A stretch of 64,000 nucleotides of DNA from Pseudoalteromonas sp. 3D05 (GTDB lineage: Bacteria; Pseudomonadota; Gammaproteobacteria; Enterobacterales; Alteromonadaceae), in assembly GCF_002723455.1 (NCBI RefSeq), contig NZ_PDUS01000008.1:93186-157185 (forward strand). The letters run 5' to 3'. A program made the translations under genes and the position numbers. Of this stretch, positions 53,987-63,974 are shown piece after piece. Below the pieces are notes generated by a model, which worked only from the letters and a program-made list of their open reading frames with translations, had not been told where the DNA came from and did no database searches. Each line of letters starts with the position of its first letter. Position 1 is the stretch's first letter.

Positions 53987-56263
53987 TTAAAGTGTGCCTT
54001 TTGAAAAGTTATCTACCGCTATGGCTTGTTTCCTAAGCTCATTTGCGTCTTGTAGACGCCTACCCTCTTGCTCTGTAATCAGTTGTTTTTCAACTGCTTC
54101 ATCAATTACTACTTCGACCGATGCATTACGATTTAAAACGCCCTCACGCTGCCACTTCTTTATACGTTTGAATGCATCAGCAGTGTCATTCATTGCTGCA
54201 AATGCTTGCTCCATTACACCTGTACCTGCATTATCATCAACATAGCATAAGTGAGTTAATCGATTTCTGAAAACGCCCGGTTTAGTCATATGCTCGCATA
54301 TTGTTTGAGCTATATTATCACTAGGACGATGGTAATGATTACCCAGTGGGAAAACTATTCGTTTGAGTAAAAAATTAACGAATGGATTTGAAAAGTTTTT
54401 AAAGAAGCCATCAAACGCTTGCCCAATTTCAAATAAATTTCGCTCCACTGAATACTGAACAAATGCCAAGTCTGCTTGTTGTCGGCCTTCATCTTCAAAG
54501 CGTTTGAGTACAGTTGAGGCAATATATAGGTGGCTCAACACATCACCTAAGCGTGCAGAAATCATTTCTTTTCGCTTCAGCTCTCCGCCTAAAATAAGCA
54601 TAGCTACATCAGTGCAAAATGCTAATCCGCGACTCATTCTGCCTAACTGCTTATAATAGTTCGTTGTTGCGCCACTCACAGGAGACTTAGCAAAATAGCT
54701 TCGAGTCAGTCCATGTACAAACGCCATGCCTGCATTGGTACCGGCAAATATAATATGCTGTAACAACAACCCATCAAATTGCTTTAAAGCAAGCTCATCA
54801 TCTTCCATGCCAGCCGCTTCCATTTCTTTAAGTACAAATGGGTGACAACGTGTTGCGCCTTGTCCAAAAATCATTAAATTACGTGTTAATATGTTGGCGC
54901 CTTCTACGGTTATAGAAACCGGGATCCCCATGTATCCATGAGCTAAATAGTTATTTGGCCCTACTTGAATACCCTTACCTGAGTGAATATCCATTGCATC
55001 ATTCATCACGGTTCGACCCATCTCTGTCATATGGTATTTCGCAATAGCTGTGACAACCGATGGGCTGAGTTTTAAATCAATTGCACCTGCGGTCATTAGT
55101 CGGCAAGACTCCAAACTATAAGTTAAGCCACCAATACGCGCTAACGCTTCCTGGACCCCCTCAAACTGTCCTATTGATACACCAAACTGCTGTCTTACCA
55201 CAGCATAAGCTGATGTCATGCGTGAACATAAATGCCCTGTAGCACTACTCAATGCAGGAAGTGAAATACCACGACCTGCACTAAGGCACTCAACGAGCAT
55301 CCGCCAACCTCTGCCTGCGCCCTGTTGACCACCAATAATCCACTCTAGTGGTATAAATACATCTTTACCGTAGGTCGTTCCATTCATAAACGCCATATTA
55401 AGCGGATAATGACGCTCGCCGATTTTAACACCCTCATGATCTGTGGGTATTAGCGCACAAGTAATACCAAGCTCTTTCTCTTTACCCAGCAAGCATTCGG
55501 GATCGTACATTTTAAACGCAAGCCCAAGCACTGTGGCCACAGGTGCCAATGTTATGTAACGTTTAGACCAGTTTAAACGAAGTCCAATTACTTCTTCACC
55601 ATTGAACTCACCTTTACACACCACACCAGAATCAGGAATACTGCCCGCATCGGAGCCAGCTTCAGGCCCTGTTAGGGCAAAACAAGGCACATCTTCGCCA
55701 GTTGCTAAAGTTGGCAACCATCGTTCTTGCTGCTCTTTGGTACCATAGTGAAGCAATAACTCACCTGGACCTAAACTGTTTGGCACCATAACGGTAACCG
55801 CAGCAGTTAAGCTTTTAGTCGCAATTTTTGCCACAATAGTAGAATTTGCAATCGCTGAGAACTGACGTCCGCCAAACTTTTCAGGAATAATCATTGCGAA
55901 GAAACCATTTACTTTGAGGTAATCCCAAACCTCTTTAGGCAAGTCTTTATCTTTTTGAACAATTTGGTAGTCATCAAGCATTGCTAGTAATGTTTCTACC
56001 TCATTATCTAAAAATGCACATTCCTTTTTACTCAACTCTGGCTTAGGGTAGCTATGAAGAACTTTCCAGTCAGGGTTACCACTAAACAGCTCCCCATCCC
56101 ACCAAACATCGCCAGCCTCCATAGCTTCCCGTTCTGTTTGTGACAAAGGCGGCAATACTTTTTTAAAAAATTTAAAGGCTGGGCGACTAATTAAGCTGAT
56201 GCGGATATCTTTTACAGCAAATACAACTATCACCAAAACCAGTAATAAAATGAACACTGACAT
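53987..56263 (-). CDS. fadE: acyl-CoA dehydrogenase FadE
   Basis: This 758-aa membrane-associated flavoenzyme carries out the first step of fatty-acid beta-oxidation. One N-terminal TM helix (about 2-20) precedes the acyl-CoA dehydrogenase core: LPKEVWDYLKVNGFFAMIIP, FALTGPEAGSDAGSIPDSG (about 210-228), RGISLPALSSATGHL and IQVGPNNYLAHGYMGIPV. A C-terminal extension of ~250 residues is typical of FadE (E. coli 814 aa). ATG 56263 has AAGGA upstream; the TTG at 56281 is less likely. It is monocistronic. Confidence 0.93.
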   Translation of the reverse strand: MSVFILLLVLVIVVFAVKDIRISLISRPAFKFFKKVLPPLSQTEREAMEAGDVWWDGELFSGNPDWKVLHSYPKPELSKKECAFLDNEVETLLAMLDDYQIVQKDKDLPKEVWDYLKVNGFFAMIIPEKFGGRQFSAIANSTIVAKIATKSLTAAVTVMVPNSLGPGELLLHYGTKEQQERWLPTLATGEDVPCFALTGPEAGSDAGSIPDSGVVCKGEFNGEEVIGLRLNWSKRYITLAPVATVLGLAFKMYDPECLLGKEKELGITCALIPTDHEGVKIGERHYPLNMAFMNGTTYGKDVFIPLEWIIGGQQGAGRGWRMLVECLSAGRGISLPALSSATGHLCSRMTSAYAVVRQQFGVSIGQFEGVQEALARIGGLTYSLESCRLMTAGAIDLKLSPSVVTAIAKYHMTEMGRTVMNDAMDIHSGKGIQVGPNNYLAHGYMGIPVSITVEGANILTRNLMIFGQGATRCHPFVLKEMEAAGMEDDELALKQFDGLLLQHIIFAGTNAGMAFVHGLTRSYFAKSPVSGATTNYYKQLGRMSRGLAFCTDVAMLILGGELKRKEMISARLGDVLSHLYIASTVLKRFEDEGRQQADLAFVQYSVERNLFEIGQAFDGFFKNFSNPFVNFLLKRIVFPLGNHYHRPSDNIAQTICEHMTKPGVFRNRLTHLCYVDDNAGTGVMEQAFAAMNDTADAFKRIKKWQREGVLNRNASVEVVIDEAVEKQLITEQEGRRLQDANELRKQAIAVDNFSKGTL

Positions 56264-56605
56264 GGAAACGATCCTTTTCAATTGATGGAAATTAATTGTT
56301 TTAAGTATGACCGATCCTTTTATAAATACAATAAAACCATCATTCTCTGGTTACACATATGCAAACAAAAACTTAAACCAATTCGCTTAATTAAGTGCTC
56401 TATTTTGAGGATAGAAAAAAATGTTGATAGCAAGGCAAAAAATTTGCTATCTAGTTGCTCTAAATGAGAGTTTTTTAACGCAGGTAGCCACACGTTTATC
56501 CCCGCAAAATGATTAAGTACTGTTACAGATTGGAATTATATATTTTGCCATGCTTTGAGACACTGCTATCATCCATAGCGATAAATAACAAATATAAGGG
56601 TAAAT
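56264..56605. other. divergent intergenic region, no gene seen
   Basis: These 342 bases separate fadE from the M2 peptidase. They are AT-rich and must contain both promoters. A short plus-strand frame of about 61 codons lacks a ribosome binding site and protein-like composition and is not called. No clear operator was identified. Confidence 0.6.
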
Positions 56606-58447
56606 ATGACTACTCCACATTTTAAGCTTAGTCTGAGCGTATTAATGGCCACGAGTGCATTAGCACTATCAGGTTGTGACCAAAACACTTCTGAAAAACA
56701 ACACACTACTGTTAGCACTTCAGTAAGCGCAGCTGATGCACGAAACTTTATAGATAAAACGGAACAAGAACTTAACGCACTCTATTTAGAATCAAGCCGC
56801 GCAGAGTGGATTTATGCGAACTTTATTACGCATGATACCGCTGCGCTTTCAGCAGAAGTAAACCGCAAGATGACGGAAGCGGTTGTGCGCCTTGCAAATG
56901 AAGCGGCTCAGTTTGATTCTTTAGACCTTGATTACGATGCCCGACGTAAATTAGATAAGCTAAAATTGGCACTCACATTACCTGCGCCTCAAGATGCTGA
57001 AAAAACGGCTAAACTATCGCAGTTAGTGGCAGAGCTTGGTGGTATCTACGGCAAAGGTAAGTACTGCAAAGAAAATGGCAATTGTTTAAGCTTAGGCGAT
57101 ATGACAGCAAAGATGGCCACTAGTCGTGATTACAATGAATTACTTGACCTATGGCAAGGCTGGCGTCAAGTTTCTAAGCCAATGCGACCTCTTTATGAGC
57201 AACAAGTAACTTTAACAAATGAAGGTGCTAAAGAGCTTGGTTACGCTGATACCGGCGCGATGTGGCGCAGTAAGTATGATATGCCTGCAGATGATTTTGC
57301 AAATGAACTTGATCGCATTTGGGGACAAGTTAAACCACTTTATGATTCATTGCATTGTCATGTACGTGCAAAGCTAGGCGAGAAATATGGTGAAGATAAA
57401 GTACCACAAGACCAACCAATTCCTGCACATATATTAGGCAACATGTGGGCACAAACATGGGGCAATATCTATGACGTTGTTGCCCCTGAAAATGCAGATC
57501 CAGGCTATGATGTAACAGCGTTACTCGCTGAGCATAATTATGATGAACTAAAAATGGTGAAAGGTGCTGAGACGTTTTTCACTTCAATGGGGTTTGAGCC
57601 TCTCCCAGAGACGTTTTATGAACGTTCACTATTTACCAAACCCAAAGATCGTGATGTGCAATGCCATGCATCAGCGTGGAACATTGATAGTAAAGACGAC
57701 CTGCGTATTAAAATGTGTATTCAACGTACAGGTGAAGAATTTTCAGTTATACACCATGAATTAGGTCATAATTTTTATCAGCGTGCGTACAATACACAGC
57801 CACTTTACTATCAAGAAAGTGCTAACGATGGGTTCCATGAAGCTATTGGTGATACAATTGCACTCTCTGTTACACCTGGTTATTTAAAAGAGATTGGTTT
57901 ATTAGAGCAAGTACCAGACGAATCTAAAGACATTGGCTTACTAATGAAAATGGCACTGGATAAAGTGGCCTTCATTCCATTTGGTTTATTAGTGGACCAA
58001 TGGCGTTGGAAAGTTTTCTCAGGTGAAGTAACCGCTGAAAATTACAACCAAGCTTGGTGGGATTTACGCCAGAAGTATCAAGGTATTCAAGCACCCATAA
58101 CTAGAACAGAAGCTGATTTTGATCCAGGTGCAAAATACCACGTACCAGGCAACACACCTTACACTCGCTACTTCTTAGCACATATTCTTCAATTTGATTT
58201 CCACCGCAGTCTGTGTGAAATTGCTGGTAACGAAGAAGCGATTCACCGTTGTTCAATTTACAATTCTAAAGCGGCGGGTGAAAAGCTCAATGCCATGCTT
58301 GAAATGGGCTCAAGCCGCCCATGGCAAGAAGCACTTGCCACTGTAACGGGCAAAACAGAAATGGACGCCACTGCGTTACTTGATTACTTTGCACCATTGC
58401 AAAAATATTTAGATGAGCAAAACCAAGAACGACAATGCGGTTGGTAA
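56606..58447 (+). CDS. M2-family metallopeptidase (ACE-like dipeptidyl carboxydipeptidase)
   Basis: This 613-aa enzyme resembles angiotensin-converting enzyme and bacterial peptidyl-dipeptidases. It has a lipoprotein-type signal (LALSGC, cysteine 24), so it is probably anchored on the periplasmic side or outer membrane. HHELGHNF carries the zinc site HEXXH at 384-388 and the third ligand E412 (EAIGDTIALS) lies 24 residues later, as in family M2. The length is typical of one ACE domain. It removes C-terminal dipeptides from oligopeptides, which fits protein-degrading marine bacteria. A bidirectional terminator follows. Confidence 0.93.
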   Translation: MTTPHFKLSLSVLMATSALALSGCDQNTSEKQHTTVSTSVSAADARNFIDKTEQELNALYLESSRAEWIYANFITHDTAALSAEVNRKMTEAVVRLANEAAQFDSLDLDYDARRKLDKLKLALTLPAPQDAEKTAKLSQLVAELGGIYGKGKYCKENGNCLSLGDMTAKMATSRDYNELLDLWQGWRQVSKPMRPLYEQQVTLTNEGAKELGYADTGAMWRSKYDMPADDFANELDRIWGQVKPLYDSLHCHVRAKLGEKYGEDKVPQDQPIPAHILGNMWAQTWGNIYDVVAPENADPGYDVTALLAEHNYDELKMVKGAETFFTSMGFEPLPETFYERSLFTKPKDRDVQCHASAWNIDSKDDLRIKMCIQRTGEEFSVIHHELGHNFYQRAYNTQPLYYQESANDGFHEAIGDTIALSVTPGYLKEIGLLEQVPDESKDIGLLMKMALDKVAFIPFGLLVDQWRWKVFSGEVTAENYNQAWWDLRQKYQGIQAPITRTEADFDPGAKYHVPGNTPYTRYFLAHILQFDFHRSLCEIAGNEEAIHRCSIYNSKAAGEKLNAMLEMGSSRPWQEALATVTGKTEMDATALLDYFAPLQKYLDEQNQERQCGW

Positions 58448-58470
58448 TTCTCCTTTAATTAATGATCAAA

Positions 58471-58494
58471 AAAGCCCGCTTTCAAGCGGGCTTT
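58471..58494. terminator. bidirectional terminator
   Basis: AAAGCCCGCT (58471-58480) pairs with AGCGGGCTTT (58485-58494), between the convergent M2 peptidase and porin genes. Confidence 0.85.
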
Positions 58495-58513
58495 AAATTA
58501 ATCTACAAAAAGA

Positions 58514-59302
58514 TTAAAACTGTAAGCTCACATTAGCATAGTAAGCATCATAGTCTGAGTCATCCCAGTTATTTGCATACCCTAACTCTAAACCAACATT
58601 GCGGTTAAAGAAGTGCTCTGCGCCAAAGCTGTAATCATCATTTTTATCAAATGTGACAAACACAGAAGTGGCTTTAGTAAAGTAATAGTTAGAGCCTAAT
58701 ACCCAAGAGCTGCCAAAATCATCAGTATCAGCAACAGTACCTTCTACTGTTAGATAGTTACCTTGTTGCAGATCCATAAAATATTTTGCACTTACTGCAC
58801 GATAGTCAAAATCGTCATCTGCTGATACGGTAAAGCCGATGTAATCAGTGCTATTTAGTTTATGGTTATAAGCTAAATCAAATCTAAAGTTATCTTCACC
58901 ATCTTCAACATCGATATAAGTGGCTTTCATAAGTAAGTCAGGGTTAAAGAAGTAGCCTGCAGAAAGGTTGAAAGCATCTCGACTGTTACCATAATCAAGG
59001 TTTTGGTAACCAGCACCAAATACAAATTGATCTAGAAAATATTCACCACCAACCTTTGTAACGTCACCAAAATCGTCATCAATGTATGACCCATAAACAT
59101 TACTTTGCTTGTTAATGTATTCAAATTGATCGTAAGGACCTGTCGTTGCTTTAGGAGAAAAGTAATAAGTTGAATCAAGGCTTATAACATCGTTACCGTC
59201 ATAATCCGTATATTTAACATGGCTAATTGACTCATAAGTATCTGCAGCAGTCGCAGCACTTGAAAGAAGAATACTTGAGATAATAACTGCTATTTTTTTC
59301 AT
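58514..59302 (-). CDS. putative porin, beta-barrel outer-membrane protein
   Basis: This 262-aa protein has a signal peptide (about 1-19, ending ATA-A). The mature part is rich in Asp, Tyr and Phe and shows about 12-14 amphipathic beta strands ending ANVSLQF, the usual outer-membrane terminal phenylalanine. It resembles the putative general porin family of Alteromonadales and Vibrionales. The high Asp content may reflect cation preference or calcium binding. It is a single gene with a long upstream region. Confidence 0.75.
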   Translation of the reverse strand: MKKIAVIISSILLSSAATAADTYESISHVKYTDYDGNDVISLDSTYYFSPKATTGPYDQFEYINKQSNVYGSYIDDDFGDVTKVGGEYFLDQFVFGAGYQNLDYGNSRDAFNLSAGYFFNPDLLMKATYIDVEDGEDNFRFDLAYNHKLNSTDYIGFTVSADDDFDYRAVSAKYFMDLQQGNYLTVEGTVADTDDFGSSWVLGSNYYFTKATSVFVTFDKNDDYSFGAEHFFNRNVGLELGYANNWDDSDYDAYYANVSLQF

Positions 59303-59461
59303 AATTAGATTTCCCTATTTACATGGTTACATTGCTGTTTTGCCTAACCTGTTGGTTAAGACGTGGGCATGCTAACGCGGGAAAACTGAATCGAAACTTA
59401 ACCAAGCCATTGTTTACATTGAACTAATTGTAAACAATTGTAGGGAAATGTAAATATAAAA

Positions 59462-59488
59462 ATGCCAGCTTACTTTAAAGGCTGGCAT
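59462..59488 (-). terminator. terminator of ABC/PH operon
   Basis: ATGCCAGC (59462-59469) pairs with GCTGGCAT (59481-59488). On the minus strand TTTTTATATTT follows. It lies 34 bases past the PH-domain gene. Confidence 0.75.
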
Positions 59489-59521
59489 CAGAAAAGGTAA
59501 ATAGTTACTTGTTTCAACTAA

Positions 59522-59896
59522 TTACAATGCATATGTGCCGATTATTTTGTAAACTTCATTAATATTATCGCCCGCTTTAAAATCTTTACTAATTGGGGTG
59601 GGATCTGAACCAACCCAAATTTTAAGCTCTGCATCTAAGTCAAAATGCCCTGCACTCTCTTTACTAAACTTAGTTATTTTAGAATAGCCGACACTCAGCA
59701 TTTCAATTTTTGAGCCTGTCACACCTTGTTTATCAATAAGAATTAGACGCTTATTTGTGAAGATAAACATGTCGCGAACGACTTTGTAGGCTTTTTCAAC
59801 TTGTTCTCCATCAACCAATGTATTACTAAGAACTTTTTCTAAATCGTCATCATCGACTTCGCTAGCATTGCCCATTAATCCACTTAATAAACCCAT
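59522..59896 (-). CDS. bacterial PH-domain protein
   Basis: This 124-aa protein matches the bPH_1 family: an acidic N-terminal helix (EVDDDDLEKVLSNTL), then strands with KVVRDMFIFTNKRLILIDKQ (about 41-60), SVGYSKITKFSKE and a C-terminal helix. The family has a PH fold and an unknown role. The start at 59896 has AGGAGAAA upstream, and its ATG overlaps the stop of the ABC ATPase gene by one base (TAATG), so it is translationally coupled to the ABC exporter genes. A role linked to that transporter is contextual only. Confidence 0.8.
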   Translation of the reverse strand: MGLLSGLMGNASEVDDDDLEKVLSNTLVDGEQVEKAYKVVRDMFIFTNKRLILIDKQGVTGSKIEMLSVGYSKITKFSKESAGHFDLDAELKIWVGSDPTPISKDFKAGDNINEVYKIIGTYAL

Positions 59897-60807
59897 TACG
59901 CTTTCTCCTGTGTAAAAATTTGGTTTTCCAAGGTATGACCATTTACCAACTGTCGGTAGCGCCAACCTTGTTGATAACAAAAGTTAAGTAACTCGATATC
60001 AATTTGCTTATCAGATTTTTGGTATTCAATCACATACTCTTTAGCTTGGCTCATATAGACTCGGGTCACACCCGGTAAGCTAAGTAACCTTTGTTCAACG
60101 TCTGTCAAATTATCAGCAAAGAGTATAGTCATAAAGCGCTTTGTTTGAAGCTCTGACGGCTTTGCCTGATGTTCTATCAGCTTACCCTTATCGAGGTGTA
60201 ACACATGGTTACATAAGCGCTCTAGCTCTGTTAAATCATGGGAGCTGAGAATAAAGGTCGCTTCATCACTTAAGTTGGCTACAAGCTCTCTAACTTCTCG
60301 AGCATGAATTGGATCAAGCCCGGCGGTTGCCTCATCTAGCATCACTATTTGTGGCTTACCAATGAGTGATTGGCCTATGGTTACGCGCTTTCGCATGCCA
60401 TGAGACAAGTCATCTGAACGCTGGTGAGCTACTTCAGACAAGCCAACTAAATCAAGCACTCGCAATGCTTCTGATTTACTTGCACCGGCAGACAAGCCTT
60501 GTAGTTGTCCGTAAAAGCTAAGTTGATGCACAATACTAAAACGTGGGTCTAGCTGAGCGTCTTGCGGTAAAGCACTTAACTTACCGAATAATGCGTTACT
60601 GCCAGGTTTGCTGCCCAGAATACTTAATTGGCCTTGTGAGGGTAAAATATAGCCACATAACAAACTAAATAATGTTGTTTTCCCCGCTCCATTGGGACCC
60701 ACTAAGGCAACGGGTGCCCCTTGTTGTATTTCGAAACTAACGTCATCGAGTGCGAGTTTACTGCCGTAGCGCTTTGTTATCGCTTGCGCGTGTATCAATG
60801 TGCTCAT
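59896..60807 (-). CDS. ABC transporter ATP-binding protein
   Basis: This 303-aa ATPase has the Walker A GPNGAGKTT (37-45), the Q-loop ALPQDAQLD, the signature LSHGMRKRV, the Walker B IVMLDEATAGLD and the H-loop SSHDLTE. The C-terminal ~90 residues after the core form the extra domain seen in CcmA/NatA-type exporters. It overlaps the permease gene upstream by 4 bases (ATGA type) and the PH gene downstream by 1 base. The pair is an ABC-2-type exporter of unknown substrate. Confidence 0.9.
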   Translation of the reverse strand: MSTLIHAQAITKRYGSKLALDDVSFEIQQGAPVALVGPNGAGKTTLFSLLCGYILPSQGQLSILGSKPGSNALFGKLSALPQDAQLDPRFSIVHQLSFYGQLQGLSAGASKSEALRVLDLVGLSEVAHQRSDDLSHGMRKRVTIGQSLIGKPQIVMLDEATAGLDPIHAREVRELVANLSDEATFILSSHDLTELERLCNHVLHLDKGKLIEHQAKPSELQTKRFMTILFADNLTDVEQRLLSLPGVTRVYMSQAKEYVIEYQKSDKQIDIELLNFCYQQGWRYRQLVNGHTLENQIFTQEKA

Positions 60808-61622
60808 AGTGAACTCCTAACAAAAATACGTTGAGCGATAAACAACAGCACAACACTATGTATTACGGGAATACCTAAGCTACTAAATAAAGTCGAATTC
60901 TGACCCGCGACTTGGTTTATTTGAACCCCTGGGAATATATAATCAAGCAAAGCAAACATAGGCACTTGCCATGTTAGAATTCCCACCATAATGTTACCTA
61001 CAGCAAAAAACAGCACGGCTAATACAATTGCTAACCGCGCTGAACTTGCGAACGTATTAATTAGAGTCATCAAAGCTACAAATGGCATAACTGTAATTAG
61101 CAAATAAAAAAATATGATTGCACCACGGTTTATCCCGCCACCAAGCAAGGCAACATCACGAAACGCCATGACAGCCAATGTTGCAAACAATGTGACTGCT
61201 AAGAGTGCAGCTAAAATAAGCACTTGCCCGATAAAACGACCCAATAATATTTCGGAGCGGGTTGCTCTTAGCGTTAAGAATCGTAATGTTCCACGATGTT
61301 TATCTCCAACAATTTGGTCACTACATAAAAATAAACAAAATAACGGAAAACTATATAAAGCGATTAACCAATACATAGCCAGTTCCGCTTCAGGCCATTG
61401 AAGTAATTTACTTAGCCCAATAGCTCCAAATACTTGCTTAGCAAGTTCAGCGAGTTCAGGCGAGCTGACAATGGTCACCGCTTGCCCAACGGGGTAACGT
61501 AAAATTAATAGCCAACATATAGTAAACGCAGCCACGGCTAATAAGCCACGCTTTGTCAAAAATAATCGAACAAGTTCAAACTGTGCAATTTTCATTAATC
61601 GCTGAGGATGTAATTGTGTCAC
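60804..61622 (-). CDS. ABC-2-type transporter permease
   Basis: This 272-aa integral membrane protein has about six TM helices in the ABC-2 layout (one near 25-43, then 84-101, 135-155, 168-190, 197-215 and 245-265). An amphipathic region with KHRGTLRFLTLRATRSEILLG near 110-130 is typical of NosY/NatB-type permeases. It is the first gene of a three-gene minus-strand operon with the ATPase and PH-domain genes. Confidence 0.85.
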   Translation of the reverse strand: MTQLHPQRLMKIAQFELVRLFLTKRGLLAVAAFTICWLLILRYPVGQAVTIVSSPELAELAKQVFGAIGLSKLLQWPEAELAMYWLIALYSFPLFCLFLCSDQIVGDKHRGTLRFLTLRATRSEILLGRFIGQVLILAALLAVTLFATLAVMAFRDVALLGGGINRGAIIFFYLLITVMPFVALMTLINTFASSARLAIVLAVLFFAVGNIMVGILTWQVPMFALLDYIFPGVQINQVAGQNSTLFSSLGIPVIHSVVLLFIAQRIFVRSSL

Positions 61623-61690
61623 AAGTTTTCCTTTTTAAGATCTCAATACACCCACATTAAGTGCAAACGTGTTGAATTACTAGCAAAAAA

Positions 61691-61713
61691 AAGCCCACTT
61701 TAAGTGAGCTTTG
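61691..61713 (-). terminator. probable metC terminator
   Basis: AAAGCCCACTT and AAGTGAGCTTT form an imperfect stem (one mismatch) with Ts on the minus strand, 33 bases past the metC stop. Confidence 0.6.
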
Positions 61714-61745
61714 TAACAATAAATTAAAATGTAACATACTTACAT

Positions 61746-62927
61746 TTAAAGATGTTGTTGATAGACATCAAGTGCTCTAGCTAAGTCCGCAATTAAATCT
61801 TCAACATCTTCAAGGCCTATATGTAAGCGAATAACGGGCCCTTTATCCCATCCAGATGCCGTGCGCAGGCTTTTCATTGTTAAGTTAGCTGTTACTAAAC
61901 TTTCAAATCCGCCCCATGAGAATCCCATTTTGAAATGATGTAAGCTATCTAAAAAAGCATTGATTGCGCGCTGATTACCTTCTTTCATTACAAAAGAAAA
62001 TAAACCATTGCTTCCATCAAAATCACGTTTAAAGAAGGCATGCCCTGGGCACGTTTCAAAGGCTGGGTGGCGGATATGATCCACTAAATGGTGTTGCTCT
62101 AACCATTTTGCGACCTCAATAGCTGCTTTTTCATGTTGATTTAAACGAACAGCCATCGTTCTGAGACCACGTAGTGCTAAATAAGCGTCATCGGCGGAGG
62201 TGCATTGGCCCAATAAATATGATTGTTCTCGTAACGTAGACCAATACTTTTTGTTCGCAACCGCTACGCCCATCATGACATCTGAATGACCCACAATGTA
62301 TTTAGTTGCAGCTTGGATACTAATATCAACGCCATGTTCTAATGGGCGGTAATGTAAGCCGTTACCATAAGTATTATCAAGCATCGTCATTACACCGCAC
62401 TCATTTGCAACAGCAACCATTGCAGGCACGTCCTGAATTTCCATGGTAATAGAGCCAGGCGACTCTAAAAAAAGCACTTTTGTATTGTCTTTAATTAATG
62501 ATTTAATACCTGCACCGATAGTCGCAGGGTAATAAGTTGTTTCAACACCAAAACCAGTTAATATTTTATCGCAAAAGTCGCGCGTTGGTTCATAAGCGGT
62601 ATCGACCATTAAAATATGATCACCCGCTTTTAAAAACGCAAGTAATGTACTGCTGATAGCAGCCGCACCGCATGGGTAAAGCGCGCATCCTTCGCCTCCT
62701 TCGAGTTCAGTGATTGCCTCTTGAAGTGCAAAATGCGTTGTGGTGCCCCGACGTCCATAAAAAAGCGTTTTATCGCCGCGTTTCTTTGCCGCATTTTGTA
62801 ATTCTTCAACTGAATCAAACACAACGGTAGATGCACGTTGCACTACAGGATTTACAACACCATGCGTATAAGCTTTTTTTCTACCACTACTGACTAATTG
62901 TGTGTTTACGTTGGTTTTTCTAGTCAT
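61746..62927 (-). CDS. metC: cystathionine beta-lyase
   Basis: This 393-aa PLP enzyme splits cystathionine to homocysteine in methionine synthesis. The PLP lysine is K209 in AATKYIVGHSDVMMG (206-220). FYGRRGTTT (57-65), TMLDNTYGNG and RLHIGLEDVEDL near the end are all typical of MetC. Length matches E. coli MetC (395 aa). It begins 15 bases after the nudC stop on the same strand, so the two are probably co-transcribed. Confidence 0.92.
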   Translation of the reverse strand: MTRKTNVNTQLVSSGRKKAYTHGVVNPVVQRASTVVFDSVEELQNAAKKRGDKTLFYGRRGTTTHFALQEAITELEGGEGCALYPCGAAAISSTLLAFLKAGDHILMVDTAYEPTRDFCDKILTGFGVETTYYPATIGAGIKSLIKDNTKVLFLESPGSITMEIQDVPAMVAVANECGVMTMLDNTYGNGLHYRPLEHGVDISIQAATKYIVGHSDVMMGVAVANKKYWSTLREQSYLLGQCTSADDAYLALRGLRTMAVRLNQHEKAAIEVAKWLEQHHLVDHIRHPAFETCPGHAFFKRDFDGSNGLFSFVMKEGNQRAINAFLDSLHHFKMGFSWGGFESLVTANLTMKSLRTASGWDKGPVIRLHIGLEDVEDLIADLARALDVYQQHL

Positions 62928-62942
62928 TACGAATCCTTAGAT

Positions 62943-63866
62943 TTAATCTTTTTGCTCAAGCCAATGGTTTATTAAGTAGCGAGAAATAGAATCTGTTCGA
63001 GGTAACTTTAAGTGCTCACCTTCTTCATGCCAGTTACCAAATTGCCTTATTTCTTCGCGACTGAACCACTTTGCATCCTCTAGCTCATCTTTATCAACTT
63101 GAATATGTTCTGTTTCTGCCTCGGCTATGAAACCCAGCATAATTGATGACGGAAATGGCCATGGTTGAGAGGCTATATAATGTACATTGCTAACAACAAT
63201 GCCGGCCTCTTCCATTACCTCACGCGCAACTGCTTGCTCTAATGTTTCACCTGGATCTACAAAACCAGCTAAAGATGAAAACATGCCAGGCGCCCAAGTA
63301 GCTTGACGACCTAACAAACAGCGATCAACACCATCTGAAAATGTGCGTGTTACTACCATGATCACCGCCGGATCTGTTCGCGGGAACGTTTGATGTTTAC
63401 ACTCTGGGTTTGTGCACAAGCGGGAGTGCCCCGCTTCAATTAACTTATTACTTGAACCACATCTCCCACAAAATTTATGGGTCGCGTGCCAATAGCATAG
63501 CCCCCGCGCTAGTGCTGCCACCGAGCCACACTGTAAGTCAACTTGGGCACCATAACGGCGAATATCTACAAACTCAGCGCCTTCAGTTATATTTAATAAA
63601 TGTGCTTCATCTAGCTCGCTAACATCTAACGCGAAATAACTAATATTTTGTTTATCAAGTCCTAAGAAAATACCTTTGTTTAAATCAAGGTGATTGACAC
63701 TTTGTGCTGATAAAAAAGTAACGGTTACGCTATTTTGGTCAAACAAGGTACGGTTGTTATGCACCAATAACCATCGCGCTTGATTATTATTCTGCGCTGA
63801 TAACCATACTGGGTCCTTTCGCAAATTTGATGCTCGGTCTAATGCCATATCGCTGTAATTTAGCAT
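62943..63866 (-). CDS. nudC: NADH pyrophosphatase / NAD-cap hydrolase NudC
   Basis: This 307-aa Nudix hydrolase cleaves NAD(H) and removes NAD caps from RNA. The zinc site is formed by C133, C136, C151 and C156 (CGRC and CTNPEC). The Nudix box is GFVDPGET...REVMEEAG (201-222). SQPWPFPSS, the NudC-specific array, follows about 12 residues later. Length is somewhat above E. coli NudC (257 aa) because of a longer N-terminal domain. It is the first gene of the nudC-metC pair. Confidence 0.93.
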   Translation of the reverse strand: MLNYSDMALDRASNLRKDPVWLSAQNNNQARWLLVHNNRTLFDQNSVTVTFLSAQSVNHLDLNKGIFLGLDKQNISYFALDVSELDEAHLLNITEGAEFVDIRRYGAQVDLQCGSVAALARGLCYWHATHKFCGRCGSSNKLIEAGHSRLCTNPECKHQTFPRTDPAVIMVVTRTFSDGVDRCLLGRQATWAPGMFSSLAGFVDPGETLEQAVAREVMEEAGIVVSNVHYIASQPWPFPSSIMLGFIAEAETEHIQVDKDELEDAKWFSREEIRQFGNWHEEGEHLKLPRTDSISRYLINHWLEQKD

Positions 63867-63951
63867 ACTCGCCCTTTTTGATGTTTAGATGGCTAAAATT
63901 AACATATCAACACATTAAACCCAATTGATAAATCGACAAAAAATAGGCAAA

Positions 63952-63974
63952 AAAAAAGCCCATAGGGCTTTTTT
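63952..63974. terminator. terminator at right edge
   Basis: AAAAAAGCCC (63952-63961) pairs with GGGCTTTTTT (63965-63974). It probably ends a minus-strand gene that lies to the right of the window. Confidence 0.75.
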
